The notes under the pieces were generated by a model. It saw only the letters and a program-made list of their open reading frames with translations, searched no databases and was not told the DNA's origin. A stretch of DNA of 64,000 nucleotides, taken from contig NZ_JAHUWJ010000014.1 of assembly GCF_019219075.1 (NCBI RefSeq), positions 124,001 through 188,000 of the forward strand. Reading direction: 5' to 3'. Made by a program: the position numbers and the translations under genes. The DNA comes from Chitinophaga sp. sic0106 (GTDB lineage Bacteria > Bacteroidota > Bacteroidia > Chitinophagales > Chitinophagaceae). Shown here one piece after another: positions 50,816-59,772 of the stretch. Position 1 is the first letter of the stretch. Each line of letters opens with the position of its first letter.

Positions 50816-52351
50816 TTATTTATGTGCATACAGGGTATTAAAAAGCACTATAAATGGCTGATATTCCTTCCAGTTAGGCTTATATTCTTCCTGCACAATA
50901 AAGCCTTTTGCATAGTTACCTAGTAAGATATCCAGGTCACCGTCCTTATCTATATCGGTAACTTCCATGGTCATCCAGTGGCCCTCCTTTTCAATAGGTG
51001 GTGCAAAAGGTGTAAACCCGAACGGTTTTTTATTTCCCTGGAAGAGAATAAATTTCTCACCTGGGTTATTTTCCAGGTCTGCGAAAAATGCGATCGTCGC
51101 AATATCCACCTGACCATCCTGGTTAAAATCCGCTGCAATGGCTTTAGTACAGCCATTTACCGGATAAAACCATGCCTGTTTATATTGATTATTTCCTTCA
51201 TTCAGAAATATATAAACCCCATGGTAAGGTTTCAAAACTATAGAATAATCTGCGTTATCACCACAGGTATAAAGGATATCCTGTTTTCCGTCGCCGTTAA
51301 AATCCGCCAGCTGGAAACTGGTGGAACCATACACCGGAGGGAATTTTAACAGATTTTTGCTCGTAAAGCCACCTTTTTGATCATTTTCAAATAGCCAGAT
51401 ACCCTCTTCTCCCGCAGCAAAGAGCACCATCAGGTCCGTCCAGCCATCGTTGTTGAAATCACCCGGTATGGCTTTGGTTGCCCCGGGAAGGTCCAGCAGG
51501 GTGCGTTCGGCATATTTGCCATCGGCCTGCTGCTTTAAATATATAAGTCCACCGGTATGGTGCCCAAAAGCACAGGTTACCATCTCCTCCTTACCATCCT
51601 TGTCAAAATCGGCTGAAATGGTTTGTACCGGGCGTTGCAGATAGGGCTTGATATCCACCGTGCTACCTGTTTCCAGGTTCAGATCAGCGATGATGCCACT
51701 GGGTTTGTCTACCGCGCGCATATCGCCGATTTGTGTGATGCGTGCCAGCGTCCCTCCTTGCGGTGACTTGCGGAAAGCAATATCCACAACCGGCGAATGT
51801 GTTTGCCAGCTACCGCTTTGCGCCAGCTCCGGGTTCCAGCGGGTGAGTGTATTTTCATAACCATCGGCGGTATAGATGTTTCCGGCGGTATCCGCTGCCA
51901 CCATAACGGTTGCAGTACTCGTAGTATCCTTTACCTGCGGTAAGCCTATCTGGAATCCTGACCATTCATGCCGCAAGGGAACAGGGATTTTAGCCGGCAA
52001 CAACTTTGCTGGCGCATTACGCTGGTAATAGGCTACAATCTCCGTCCATTCCTTGAAGGGGATGGCAGGAGCCGGGTCGCCGGGCATAGGAGGATAATAA
52101 CTTGTTTCATTCCATACCCTAATGCCTACACGCTGTGCCATCGCCGGCAGTACATGATCATTCCAGGTGGCGGAATCCAGCAGCGCCGGAGAAACAGGCA
52201 TATGGCAACTGCCGCAATGTTTATCGGCCAGCAGTTTGGCCTGTTCGTCACGGGTAGGAGCATGACAACCCATAACAAGCGAAATAATGGAAGCAAAAAC
52301 GAAAAAACTATAGAGCAGGCCTTTTCTGATGGACATTGGTTGCGCTGACAT
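50816..52351 (-). CDS. Cytochrome c / VCBS-repeat (FG-GAP) lipoprotein
   Basis: A 511-aa exported lipoprotein: the signal ends LVMGC (Cys about 29). Residues about 35-115 hold a small c-type cytochrome-like domain with HCGSCHMPV (CxxCH haem motif) and Met-containing PAMAQRVG and PPMPG as possible axial ligands. The rest is an FG-GAP/VCBS beta-propeller with calcium-binding DFNNDGWTD, DFNGDGKQD, DFNQDGQVD and DIDKDGDLD repeats. It lies 108 bp downstream of susD on the same strand and may act on the same substrate. A redox or surface-binding role is inferred. Confidence 0.88.
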   Translation of the reverse strand: MSAQPMSIRKGLLYSFFVFASIISLVMGCHAPTRDEQAKLLADKHCGSCHMPVSPALLDSATWNDHVLPAMAQRVGIRVWNETSYYPPMPGDPAPAIPFKEWTEIVAYYQRNAPAKLLPAKIPVPLRHEWSGFQIGLPQVKDTTSTATVMVAADTAGNIYTADGYENTLTRWNPELAQSGSWQTHSPVVDIAFRKSPQGGTLARITQIGDMRAVDKPSGIIADLNLETGSTVDIKPYLQRPVQTISADFDKDGKEEMVTCAFGHHTGGLIYLKQQADGKYAERTLLDLPGATKAIPGDFNNDGWTDLMVLFAAGEEGIWLFENDQKGGFTSKNLLKFPPVYGSTSFQLADFNGDGKQDILYTCGDNADYSIVLKPYHGVYIFLNEGNNQYKQAWFYPVNGCTKAIAADFNQDGQVDIATIAFFADLENNPGEKFILFQGNKKPFGFTPFAPPIEKEGHWMTMEVTDIDKDGDLDILLGNYAKGFIVQEEYKPNWKEYQPFIVLFNTLYAHK

Positions 52352-52459
52352 GAGGATAAATTTTCAAGGAACTCTAAAATAGCAAATAAGCTGACAAAAA
52401 AGGAATGCAGCGGCACTGAGTCCGCTGCATTTCATTTGTGACAGGCAAGTATGAAAGAA

Positions 52460-54250
52460 TTAATATCCGTCGTTCTGATCCAGCACAGATTTACCATTAA
52501 CCATGGAGAGGTCACGCTGACGCTGAGGAACTGGGAAGTATTCGTTACGACCTTTCTTGTAGTTTGCACCTACCAGGTCAGTTGTTACAGTGCTTTCGTA
52601 ATCATAGAATTTCTTCATCAGATCCACACCGGCATCGCCCCAACGGCCTACGTCAAAGTAGCGGTGACCTTCGGTAGCCAGCTCCAGTTTACGCTCGAAA
52701 TAAACATATTTGCGGGCAACAGCCTGGGAACTGAAGGTACCGGCAGGGTATCTGCTGATATTGTAGTTCGCAGCCAGTGCGGTGGTAGAAAAACCATCCA
52801 TTGGCTTACTGTCATTCACATATTTATGCAGCCAGTATTCCTGGTGGTCAGCGATACGGCCACGCACCTGGTTTACCAGGCTTTCGGCCAGGGTCAGGTT
52901 GCTGGTTTCCACTGCACACTCGGCTGCCATCAGCAACACATCAGAGAAGCGGATCAGTACTACGTTGATGGCGGACCCTGGTGCCCAGGAGTGAGAATCT
53001 TTGTAGATGCTCTGGTTAAACTGCCAGTAGATCATTTTTTTACCAGCGTAAGGGCCACCACTTTTCTGGTCACGTACCCAGGCAGCACCTGGATGCAGAC
53101 CCCAGTCGTGATAAGGCAATCCACGGCGACCTACAGTCCAGTCGAGGCGTGGATCGAGGAAACCTGCATCCGGTGTGTAAGCCGCATCCGCACCGATACC
53201 CATATCATTTTTCACCGCGTTGGCAGGCAGGTTGTAATCATCTACGATTGGTAAACCTGCAGCAGTAGTACGGTAAGCATTTACCAGTTCCTGTGTAGGC
53301 TGGAAGAATCCGCAGCAACCAAAAGGACTGTTGTATGGATAGTTCAGCATGTCACCGGCGTTAGCATTGGTGATCGCGTTGGTACCATCGTTAGCAGTCA
53401 TTTGAATGGCAAAAACAGATTCAGGACCATTTTTATAAACCGCATTGAAGTTCCTTTGGAAATCAGCTTCCAGCGCATACTTCTTTCCATTGGTAGTGTT
53501 ACCGTTGGCGATCGCATCCTGGAAGAGCGGCAATGCTTCTGCGTATTTTTTCTGATACAGCAGGGCTTTAGCCAGGTAGATCTGTGCAACCCATTTGTTG
53601 GCGCGGCCTACATTTGTCTGTGTCGCAGGCAGGTTATCCTTGGCGAAGGTGAAGTCAGCCACGATGTTAGGCCAGATATCCACATTATTTGGCTGAAGCA
53701 CATTTGTTGTAGTGTCATTTACCCATGGCACTTTATTAAACATTTTCTTCAGTTCAAAATAGTAGTGACCGCGGAGGAAACGGGCTTCCGCTTCTACCTG
53801 TGTTTTTTCAGCGGCGGTCATATCCGTTGCTTCCTTCATGAATTTGAGGGTATTGTTACAACGGGTAACACCTTCAAACACAGCTTTCCACTTTGCATTG
53901 AAGAAGGTGTTAGTGGTAGAATGCTGCCCGGTAGCAATGGTATTGATGTCTGGCTGGTCAGGGCTCTCAGAGCCTTTGTGCGCGTCGCCACCGGCCACAC
54001 TTCCGTAAACCCAGTTGGTAGGTGATGCCATCCAGCCGGAACCACCGCCGCCCAAAGCGTTATTGTCGGGCGCCTGTCCGTCGAGTGCAGCATACGCACC
54101 GATCAGTAAGTAATTAACACCATCCTTATTAGCAACCAGGTCTCCTCCTAATGCAGCATATGGTGGACGTTCCAGGAAGCTTTTTTTGCAGGCGCCCAGC
54201 ATAGTGGCAGCCAGCAATAATGTTATACCTGAATATTTAATTATTTTCAT
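52460..54250 (-). CDS. RagB/SusD-family nutrient-binding outer-membrane lipoprotein
   Basis: A 596-aa lipoprotein with lipobox LGACKK (Cys about 20) and the SusD opening FLERPPYAAL. The helical SusD core carries TPR-like helices and the C-terminal parts RFSDVLLMAAECAVE, YFERKLELATEGHRYFDVGRWG and NEYFPVPQRQRDLS typical of the family. It forms the lid of the SusC channel and captures an oligosaccharide or glycoconjugate. It lies 30 bp downstream of its susC partner. No glycoside hydrolase gene is adjacent, so the substrate is not indicated. Confidence 0.94.
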   Translation of the reverse strand: MKIIKYSGITLLLAATMLGACKKSFLERPPYAALGGDLVANKDGVNYLLIGAYAALDGQAPDNNALGGGGSGWMASPTNWVYGSVAGGDAHKGSESPDQPDINTIATGQHSTTNTFFNAKWKAVFEGVTRCNNTLKFMKEATDMTAAEKTQVEAEARFLRGHYYFELKKMFNKVPWVNDTTTNVLQPNNVDIWPNIVADFTFAKDNLPATQTNVGRANKWVAQIYLAKALLYQKKYAEALPLFQDAIANGNTTNGKKYALEADFQRNFNAVYKNGPESVFAIQMTANDGTNAITNANAGDMLNYPYNSPFGCCGFFQPTQELVNAYRTTAAGLPIVDDYNLPANAVKNDMGIGADAAYTPDAGFLDPRLDWTVGRRGLPYHDWGLHPGAAWVRDQKSGGPYAGKKMIYWQFNQSIYKDSHSWAPGSAINVVLIRFSDVLLMAAECAVETSNLTLAESLVNQVRGRIADHQEYWLHKYVNDSKPMDGFSTTALAANYNISRYPAGTFSSQAVARKYVYFERKLELATEGHRYFDVGRWGDAGVDLMKKFYDYESTVTTDLVGANYKKGRNEYFPVPQRQRDLSMVNGKSVLDQNDGY

Positions 54251-54280
54251 CTCTTTAGTTTTGCTAGTTGAATAATGCTA

Positions 54281-57200
54281 TCAGAAAGTCACATTTACAC
54301 CGATCAGGTACTGGCGCTGATTTGGATAAGCACCTTCATCAATACCGAATGCAGTGGTAGCACCGGTAATTTCCGGATCTACGCCTGAGTATTTAGTGAT
54401 GGTGAATACGTTCGCGGCCTGTACATATGCTCTGAACTTACTTACGCCAATACCTTTCAGGATATGCACCGGCAGTGTATAACCTATCTGCATATTTTTA
54501 GCGCGCAGGTAAGAACCGTTTTCTACGAAGTAAGAGTTAGGCACGTTCGAAGTACTTTCGAAGCCTTTGGTTTCCTGCACTGGCAGTTTAGCATTATGGT
54601 TTTCCGGTGTCCAGCTGTTGTACACCGCATCTTTACTTTTCGCTCCTGCAAAAGAACCATAGAAGTCAGTCCACCATTTAATCTGATTCCAGATTTTATT
54701 GCCAGACACACCGTAGAGGAACATGCTGAAGTCGATATTTTTGTAGTTCAGACCGATATTAAGGCCGTAGCTGAATTTAGGAGTAGGTGCGCCCAGGAAT
54801 GTTCTGTCGTCTACATCTATTTTACCATCGCCGTTGATATCAGCATATCTGAAGCGGCCCAGGGCAGCATCTTTCTGGTATTCATCCAGGCCTGGATATT
54901 TCTTCTGTGCATCTTCTTTTGCCTTATTCACTTCTTCATTAGAGTTCCAGAATCCTACGATCTGATAACCATAGAACTCAGAAATAGAACGGCCTACCTG
55001 GTTGCGGATGATAGGGCTGCCGAAGCGGCGTTGTTCTGAATCAAAGTAGTTAGCGCCATTAGATACAGCGAGGATTTCGTTATTATAAGTAGTAAAGGTA
55101 CCAGTCGCATCCAAGCGCAGGTCTTTTGTGAGATCTACTTTGCCGGTGATGTTAAGATCGATACCTTTATTTCTCATTTTAGCAACGTTGGAATAAGGCA
55201 CGATAGCGGCACCGTACACCCCTGCCAGTTCAGGATTGTAAAGCAGGTCCTTCACTGTTTTCTGATAGTAGTCAACTGTGAATTCGAGTTTACCTCTAAA
55301 CAGCGTTGCATCAATACCGATGTTAGAGTTCACGTTACTTTCCCATTTCGCATTAGGGTTACCGATACGATCCTGGTAGAAACCTTTGGTGATGTTGCTT
55401 CCATCCATTGGATAGAAAGTGGAAGTACGGTTGAAGTTATAGGTATTGAAAACGTTCATTGGGTCCACGTTGATCTGGTTACCCATGATACCATAACCAC
55501 CACGTACTTTCAGGTCAGTGATCCAGCTTAAGCCTTTCATGAATGACTCCTGGGAAACGCGCCATGCTGCTGATATCGCAGGGAAGTTACCATAGCGGTT
55601 ATTGGAACCGAACCTGGAAGAACCATCACGACGAATCAGTGCACCGAGCAGGTATTTATCTGCAAACGCATAGTCCACTCTTGCAAACAATGACCAGAGA
55701 CTGTTGGAATTCTTGAAGCTGCCATTTGTAGGAGAACCTGTACCAGTGCTCAATGTAGCATAGTTAGGATCGAAGGTAAAGTAATCGGTGGTAGAACCGG
55801 TTAATCCATAGTTCCATTCGTCATATGCTTCAGAGCCCAATAATACTTTCACGTCATGTTTGTTATTGAAGTTTTTGTGGAAGCTGAGGGTGTTAGTCCA
55901 TGTCCAGTCGTAACCATTACCGGTAGTTTCTGAGAAGGAGTTCACACGATTATTTTCCGCATTTTCATATTCAGGTAACGTGAAGTTATTATTATCGAAG
56001 GAATAAATCTCTCCACCAAAAGATGTTCTGAAAGTGAATAAACGAAGAATGTCTGCTTCACCGTAAACGTTACCCAGCAACCTGTTTGCCATGGTTTTGG
56101 TTCTGCCGAAACGATCCTGGATAGCCACCGGATTTCTGGAGTTACCCAGACCTTTGGAACCAGAACCAGCGTAGTTACCCATGATATCATAAACAGGGAT
56201 GATGGTCATCTCGCGGAAAGCCATACCGATACCGCTACCTTCCTGGAGGATTCCAATTTGCGGGTTATCGATCAGGGAGTACTCCAGGTTCTGACCTACA
56301 CGGATATGATCAGAAATATTGAAACTGGAGTTTGCACGAACCGCATAACGTTTGTTATACGTATTCATCAGCGTACCCTGTTGGTTGAAGTAGTAGAATG
56401 AAACATAGTAGCTACCAATATCACCACCGCCGGCTACAGAGAGGTTATGGCTGGTGATAGGGGCAGGATTAAAAATTTCGTGGAACCAATCGGTACCAGC
56501 TTTATTCGCTTTGGAGATGCGATAGAAATTATCTACGTCACTGGCATTTTTGTAAAAAGGATTTACAAAATACTTGGATGGATCTACTGCAGGATCACCT
56601 TCCATTTTACCAGCAGGGGCAATATAATCGGGGACAACTGGATTAGGGCCGGCACCATATTGTGCATCTTCAAATTTCAGCTGCTGGTTGGCAGGACTTC
56701 TCTCGTTGGTATTTTTGATGGCTGTCCAGATGAGCTGACCTTGTTCAGTAGGGTTAGCGTGGTTATACACGTTTCCACCTTTAGGAACCTGGCGGCCATA
56801 GTAGCCATCATAAGATACTTTTACTTTACCAGTGCCTCTTTTGGTAGTGATTACGATCACACCATTTGCAGCACGGGCACCATAAATAGAGGCGGCACCA
56901 GCATCTTTCAGTACCTGCATGGTAGCCACATCATTAGGGTTGATGTCTACCAGACTTTTAATAGGCACCCCATCCACGATGTAGAGCGGAGTGTTATTAC
57001 CGAAGGTGTTCACACCGCGAACCTGTACCTGTGGCTCTTGTCCGGGTTGACCAGTACCTAACACCGTAATACCTGATACCTGACCTTGTAATTGATTAGA
57101 GATCTGAGCGGTAGGTTGTTTGGTGAGGTTATCGACACGAACAACGGCTACTGCACCAGTAAGATCTTTCTTTTTCTGGCTGGCATAACCGGTTACCACC

Positions 57201-57523
57201 ACTTCTTCGAGGGAACCTACTTTTTCTGCGAGTACAAAGGCAACGGGCCCGCTGCCTACTGTTGTTTCCTGTGGATCGTAGCCTACAAATGAGGCTACCA
57301 GTACATCTCCTTGTTTTGCCTGGAGAGAAAACACACCGCTTGGATCGGTGGCTGTACCTCTGTTGGTACCTTTCACAACTATTGTTACGCCGGGTAAGGG
57401 ATTTCCTGATGATTTATCAGTTACTTTCCCCGTAATTTTCGTTTGTGCGTAAACGTTAGTACCGAGCAACAACAGCAATAAGCCGCATAAAACGGCCAGC
57501 GCCTGGTAAAAATGTTTTTTCAT
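54281..57523 (-). CDS. SusC/RagA-family TonB-linked outer-membrane protein
   Basis: A 1080-aa outer-membrane transporter. Signal peptide (about 1-26), CarboxypepD_reg-like domain (about 28-108, ITGKVTDKSSGNPLPGVTIV), plug domain (about 115-225, with VEEVVVTGYASQKKKDLTGA-type TonB box and IYGARAANGVIVITTKRG) and a barrel ending in QYLIGVNVTF. It has no STN domain, so no FecR-type signalling is expected. With the downstream SusD it imports a bound nutrient using TonB energy. Confidence 0.95.
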   Translation of the reverse strand: MKKHFYQALAVLCGLLLLLLGTNVYAQTKITGKVTDKSSGNPLPGVTIVVKGTNRGTATDPSGVFSLQAKQGDVLVASFVGYDPQETTVGSGPVAFVLAEKVGSLEEVVVTGYASQKKKDLTGAVAVVRVDNLTKQPTAQISNQLQGQVSGITVLGTGQPGQEPQVQVRGVNTFGNNTPLYIVDGVPIKSLVDINPNDVATMQVLKDAGAASIYGARAANGVIVITTKRGTGKVKVSYDGYYGRQVPKGGNVYNHANPTEQGQLIWTAIKNTNERSPANQQLKFEDAQYGAGPNPVVPDYIAPAGKMEGDPAVDPSKYFVNPFYKNASDVDNFYRISKANKAGTDWFHEIFNPAPITSHNLSVAGGGDIGSYYVSFYYFNQQGTLMNTYNKRYAVRANSSFNISDHIRVGQNLEYSLIDNPQIGILQEGSGIGMAFREMTIIPVYDIMGNYAGSGSKGLGNSRNPVAIQDRFGRTKTMANRLLGNVYGEADILRLFTFRTSFGGEIYSFDNNNFTLPEYENAENNRVNSFSETTGNGYDWTWTNTLSFHKNFNNKHDVKVLLGSEAYDEWNYGLTGSTTDYFTFDPNYATLSTGTGSPTNGSFKNSNSLWSLFARVDYAFADKYLLGALIRRDGSSRFGSNNRYGNFPAISAAWRVSQESFMKGLSWITDLKVRGGYGIMGNQINVDPMNVFNTYNFNRTSTFYPMDGSNITKGFYQDRIGNPNAKWESNVNSNIGIDATLFRGKLEFTVDYYQKTVKDLLYNPELAGVYGAAIVPYSNVAKMRNKGIDLNITGKVDLTKDLRLDATGTFTTYNNEILAVSNGANYFDSEQRRFGSPIIRNQVGRSISEFYGYQIVGFWNSNEEVNKAKEDAQKKYPGLDEYQKDAALGRFRYADINGDGKIDVDDRTFLGAPTPKFSYGLNIGLNYKNIDFSMFLYGVSGNKIWNQIKWWTDFYGSFAGAKSKDAVYNSWTPENHNAKLPVQETKGFESTSNVPNSYFVENGSYLRAKNMQIGYTLPVHILKGIGVSKFRAYVQAANVFTITKYSGVDPEITGATTAFGIDEGAYPNQRQYLIGVNVTF

Positions 57524-58026
57524 AACGTGGTTTAAGGGTGACGTTTAAGAAAAATTAAGAAATAGAGTACCTGTGTATATATCACACCGTCACCTACCGG
57601 CCATGCGGTAAAATATGGGCAATAGTTTGCCATTGCTGACTGGTAAGATGCAGTACCAGCAAGCATATCACATTGAGTAGATGACAGCTACAATATAACT
57701 GTGCAATAAGGGGACAGGCAATACATAGCGTTATGTATAACCAATACTAATTCAGCTCATAAAAAACAAACAGTGTCTTTTTAAAATGAAATCAGAATAA
57801 CAAAAAATAAAAATTAAAAAATGTGAGAAGTTGCTCTATTTATCTTTCTATCTCAACCCAGATTTTGGTTCTCACGTGGAATTTTATAAGTTCTTCGCAA
57901 CTAATTTAGAAATATAATTTAACTCAAACAAGTATCGCTTTAACATTTTTTTAAAATATTTCCTAACCTGCTCTCTTTCAATCTCCATTTTGCGTATGTT
58001 TAGCGCTGCAATACTTTTCTATATAC
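57524..58026. promoter_or_regulatory. Long AT-rich region upstream of susC
   Basis: A 503-bp gene-free region. On the minus strand TTTG (57928-57925) and TAAATTAG (57908-57901) resemble a -33/-7 pair with 16-bp spacing, slightly short. If used, susC would have a ~370-nt leader. The plus-strand TMEM220-like gene also starts from this region. I see no regulatory RNA fold by eye. Confidence 0.35.
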
Positions 58027-58410
58027 ATGAAAGCTTTTAATATCTTTTTCGCTGTCATCTTTGTGGTCTTTGCCGGCCTGCAATACAACGATCCTGATCC
58101 GTATGTATGGATGCCCATATACCTGTATGCCGCCATACTTTGTGCAATGGCTGCACGTAGCAGGTTTTACAGCAAACTCTACTTACTGGGCATTGGCATC
58201 TACCTGGTATATGCTATCTATTTATTTTTTACGAGAGATGGGGTGGTTGATTGGGCTACACAGCATCAGGCGGAGAACATAGCGCAGTCGATGAAAGCCA
58301 CCAAACCATGGATAGAAGATACCCGTGAGTTTTTCGGGCTGTTTATCTGCATCATTGCACTAGGGGTCAATTACTTTTATGCAAAAGCAAAGATGAGCCG
58401 TACCCGTTAG
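58027..58410 (+). CDS. TMEM220-family small membrane protein
   Basis: A 127-aa inner-membrane protein with four hydrophobic segments (about 4-20, 30-45, 52-68, 105-121). FAGLQYNDPDPYVWMPIYLY is the signature of the TMEM220 family, found in animals and many Bacteroidota, with no known function. It is convergent with the tolC gene; the stop and the tolC stop are adjacent. It is not part of the RND operon. Confidence 0.85.
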   Translation: MKAFNIFFAVIFVVFAGLQYNDPDPYVWMPIYLYAAILCAMAARSRFYSKLYLLGIGIYLVYAIYLFFTRDGVVDWATQHQAENIAQSMKATKPWIEDTREFFGLFICIIALGVNYFYAKAKMSRTR

Positions 58411-59772
58411 TTAGTAACTGAGCATATTGGCCAGCAGCTTCAACTCTATCTCTGCCGCCTTGGCGGCGTAGGCTAGGTTGGTGAGCTGATAACCAGCTAC
58501 TTCAAAACTCTGCTGTGCGGTTTTTACATCTATCACCGTTGCCTGGCCCAGCTGTAACTGCTGTATAGTAAGGCTTACCAGTTTGCCAGACAGCTCATAG
58601 GTATTTTGAGCGGTTGCCAGTTGCTCCAGGTTATTATTATAGGCCTGCCATGCTTTCACCGCTACTGCGGTATAATCGCGCAGGTAAGTTTCTTTCAACA
58701 GTTTGGCATTGCGTGTATCTATGGCCGCTACCTGTTGCTGCTTCTTGTAAATACCGCCGTTGAAAATAGGAATCGTTAGTCCCGCTCCCACATAAGGGCC
58801 ATAGTTCTGGTTAAACGTAACGTTGCCTGCTGACGAAGAGGTACGGTTGAAGTTATAGCCTGCATTGGCGGACAGGCTGGGATAGCGCAGGGCTGCGGCT
58901 TCCCGCTCTCTCAGTTCGTTTATGCGTACCTGTATGTCGGCAGCCTGCAACCGTGGATTCTCTGTATACAACCTGCTCAGAATGGAATCGAGACTGATCG
59001 TTTTATCCACCAGCACGGTATCTTTAATAATGATCACAGAATCCGGCCGCAGGGTTAGTAATGTCAGCAGATCTGTTTTAGACTGCCGGATCACCAGGTC
59101 CTGGGTTTGCAATGCCTGCTGCTGTGCATTGATATCTACGAGCGCCTGAAACAGATCGGCATCATTGGCCATGCCCACTTCCTTGCGGGCTTTTACTATA
59201 TCGAGTTTCTGCTGTGATACGGCTATAGACTGTGACAGTGTACCAGCGAGACTCTGCTGTCTCACCACATCATAATATTTGAGTTCAACGTTAGCGACTA
59301 CACGCAGTATCATGGAATCCAGCTGGGTATCCGACAACTGCTGCAACTGCTCCAACCTGCGCTTGGTAGCTACCACCTTCCGGCCATTAAACAGAATGAT
59401 ACTGGCGCCGAGTCCCGATTGCAGGGCATTGCTCACGTTGCCGGTACGTTTGATTTCTTCACCTGAATTGAGGCGCTGGGTGAGGTTAGTTGTTTGCTCA
59501 TTATCATTAACAGTAGCCTGAATCAGCGGCAAGCCGCCGGCATAACCATATGTATTGAGTAATGTATTGGCTTCCAGGTCATTTTGTGCCAGTTGAAGGT
59601 CGAGGCTGTTTTTCAAAGCAATGTTCACGGCCTGCTGTAACGTAAGCGGGTCCTGCTTTACCGGTGGCTTCATGTACAGCGGCTGCTTATAAGGTGGCAG
59701 CTTATACGGCTGCTGTGCTGCCGCAACAACGATGCAACCTATCATCCCCAAAAAAATCAGACATCTTTTCAT
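58411..59772 (-). CDS. TolC-family outer-membrane efflux protein
   Basis: A 453-aa exported protein (signal ends VAAAQQ) made of two OEP repeats of long helices: DPLTLQQAVNIALKNSLDLQLAQNDLEA in the first and IRVNELREREAAALRYPSLSANAGY (barrel strand) in the second. It forms the trimeric outer duct of a tripartite efflux pump. Its ATG overlaps the stop of the RND pump gene by 4 bases (ATGA), showing an operon with the pump and adaptor. Confidence 0.94.
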   Translation of the reverse strand: MKRCLIFLGMIGCIVVAAAQQPYKLPPYKQPLYMKPPVKQDPLTLQQAVNIALKNSLDLQLAQNDLEANTLLNTYGYAGGLPLIQATVNDNEQTTNLTQRLNSGEEIKRTGNVSNALQSGLGASIILFNGRKVVATKRRLEQLQQLSDTQLDSMILRVVANVELKYYDVVRQQSLAGTLSQSIAVSQQKLDIVKARKEVGMANDADLFQALVDINAQQQALQTQDLVIRQSKTDLLTLLTLRPDSVIIIKDTVLVDKTISLDSILSRLYTENPRLQAADIQVRINELREREAAALRYPSLSANAGYNFNRTSSSAGNVTFNQNYGPYVGAGLTIPIFNGGIYKKQQQVAAIDTRNAKLLKETYLRDYTAVAVKAWQAYNNNLEQLATAQNTYELSGKLVSLTIQQLQLGQATVIDVKTAQQSFEVAGYQLTNLAYAAKAAEIELKLLANMLSY

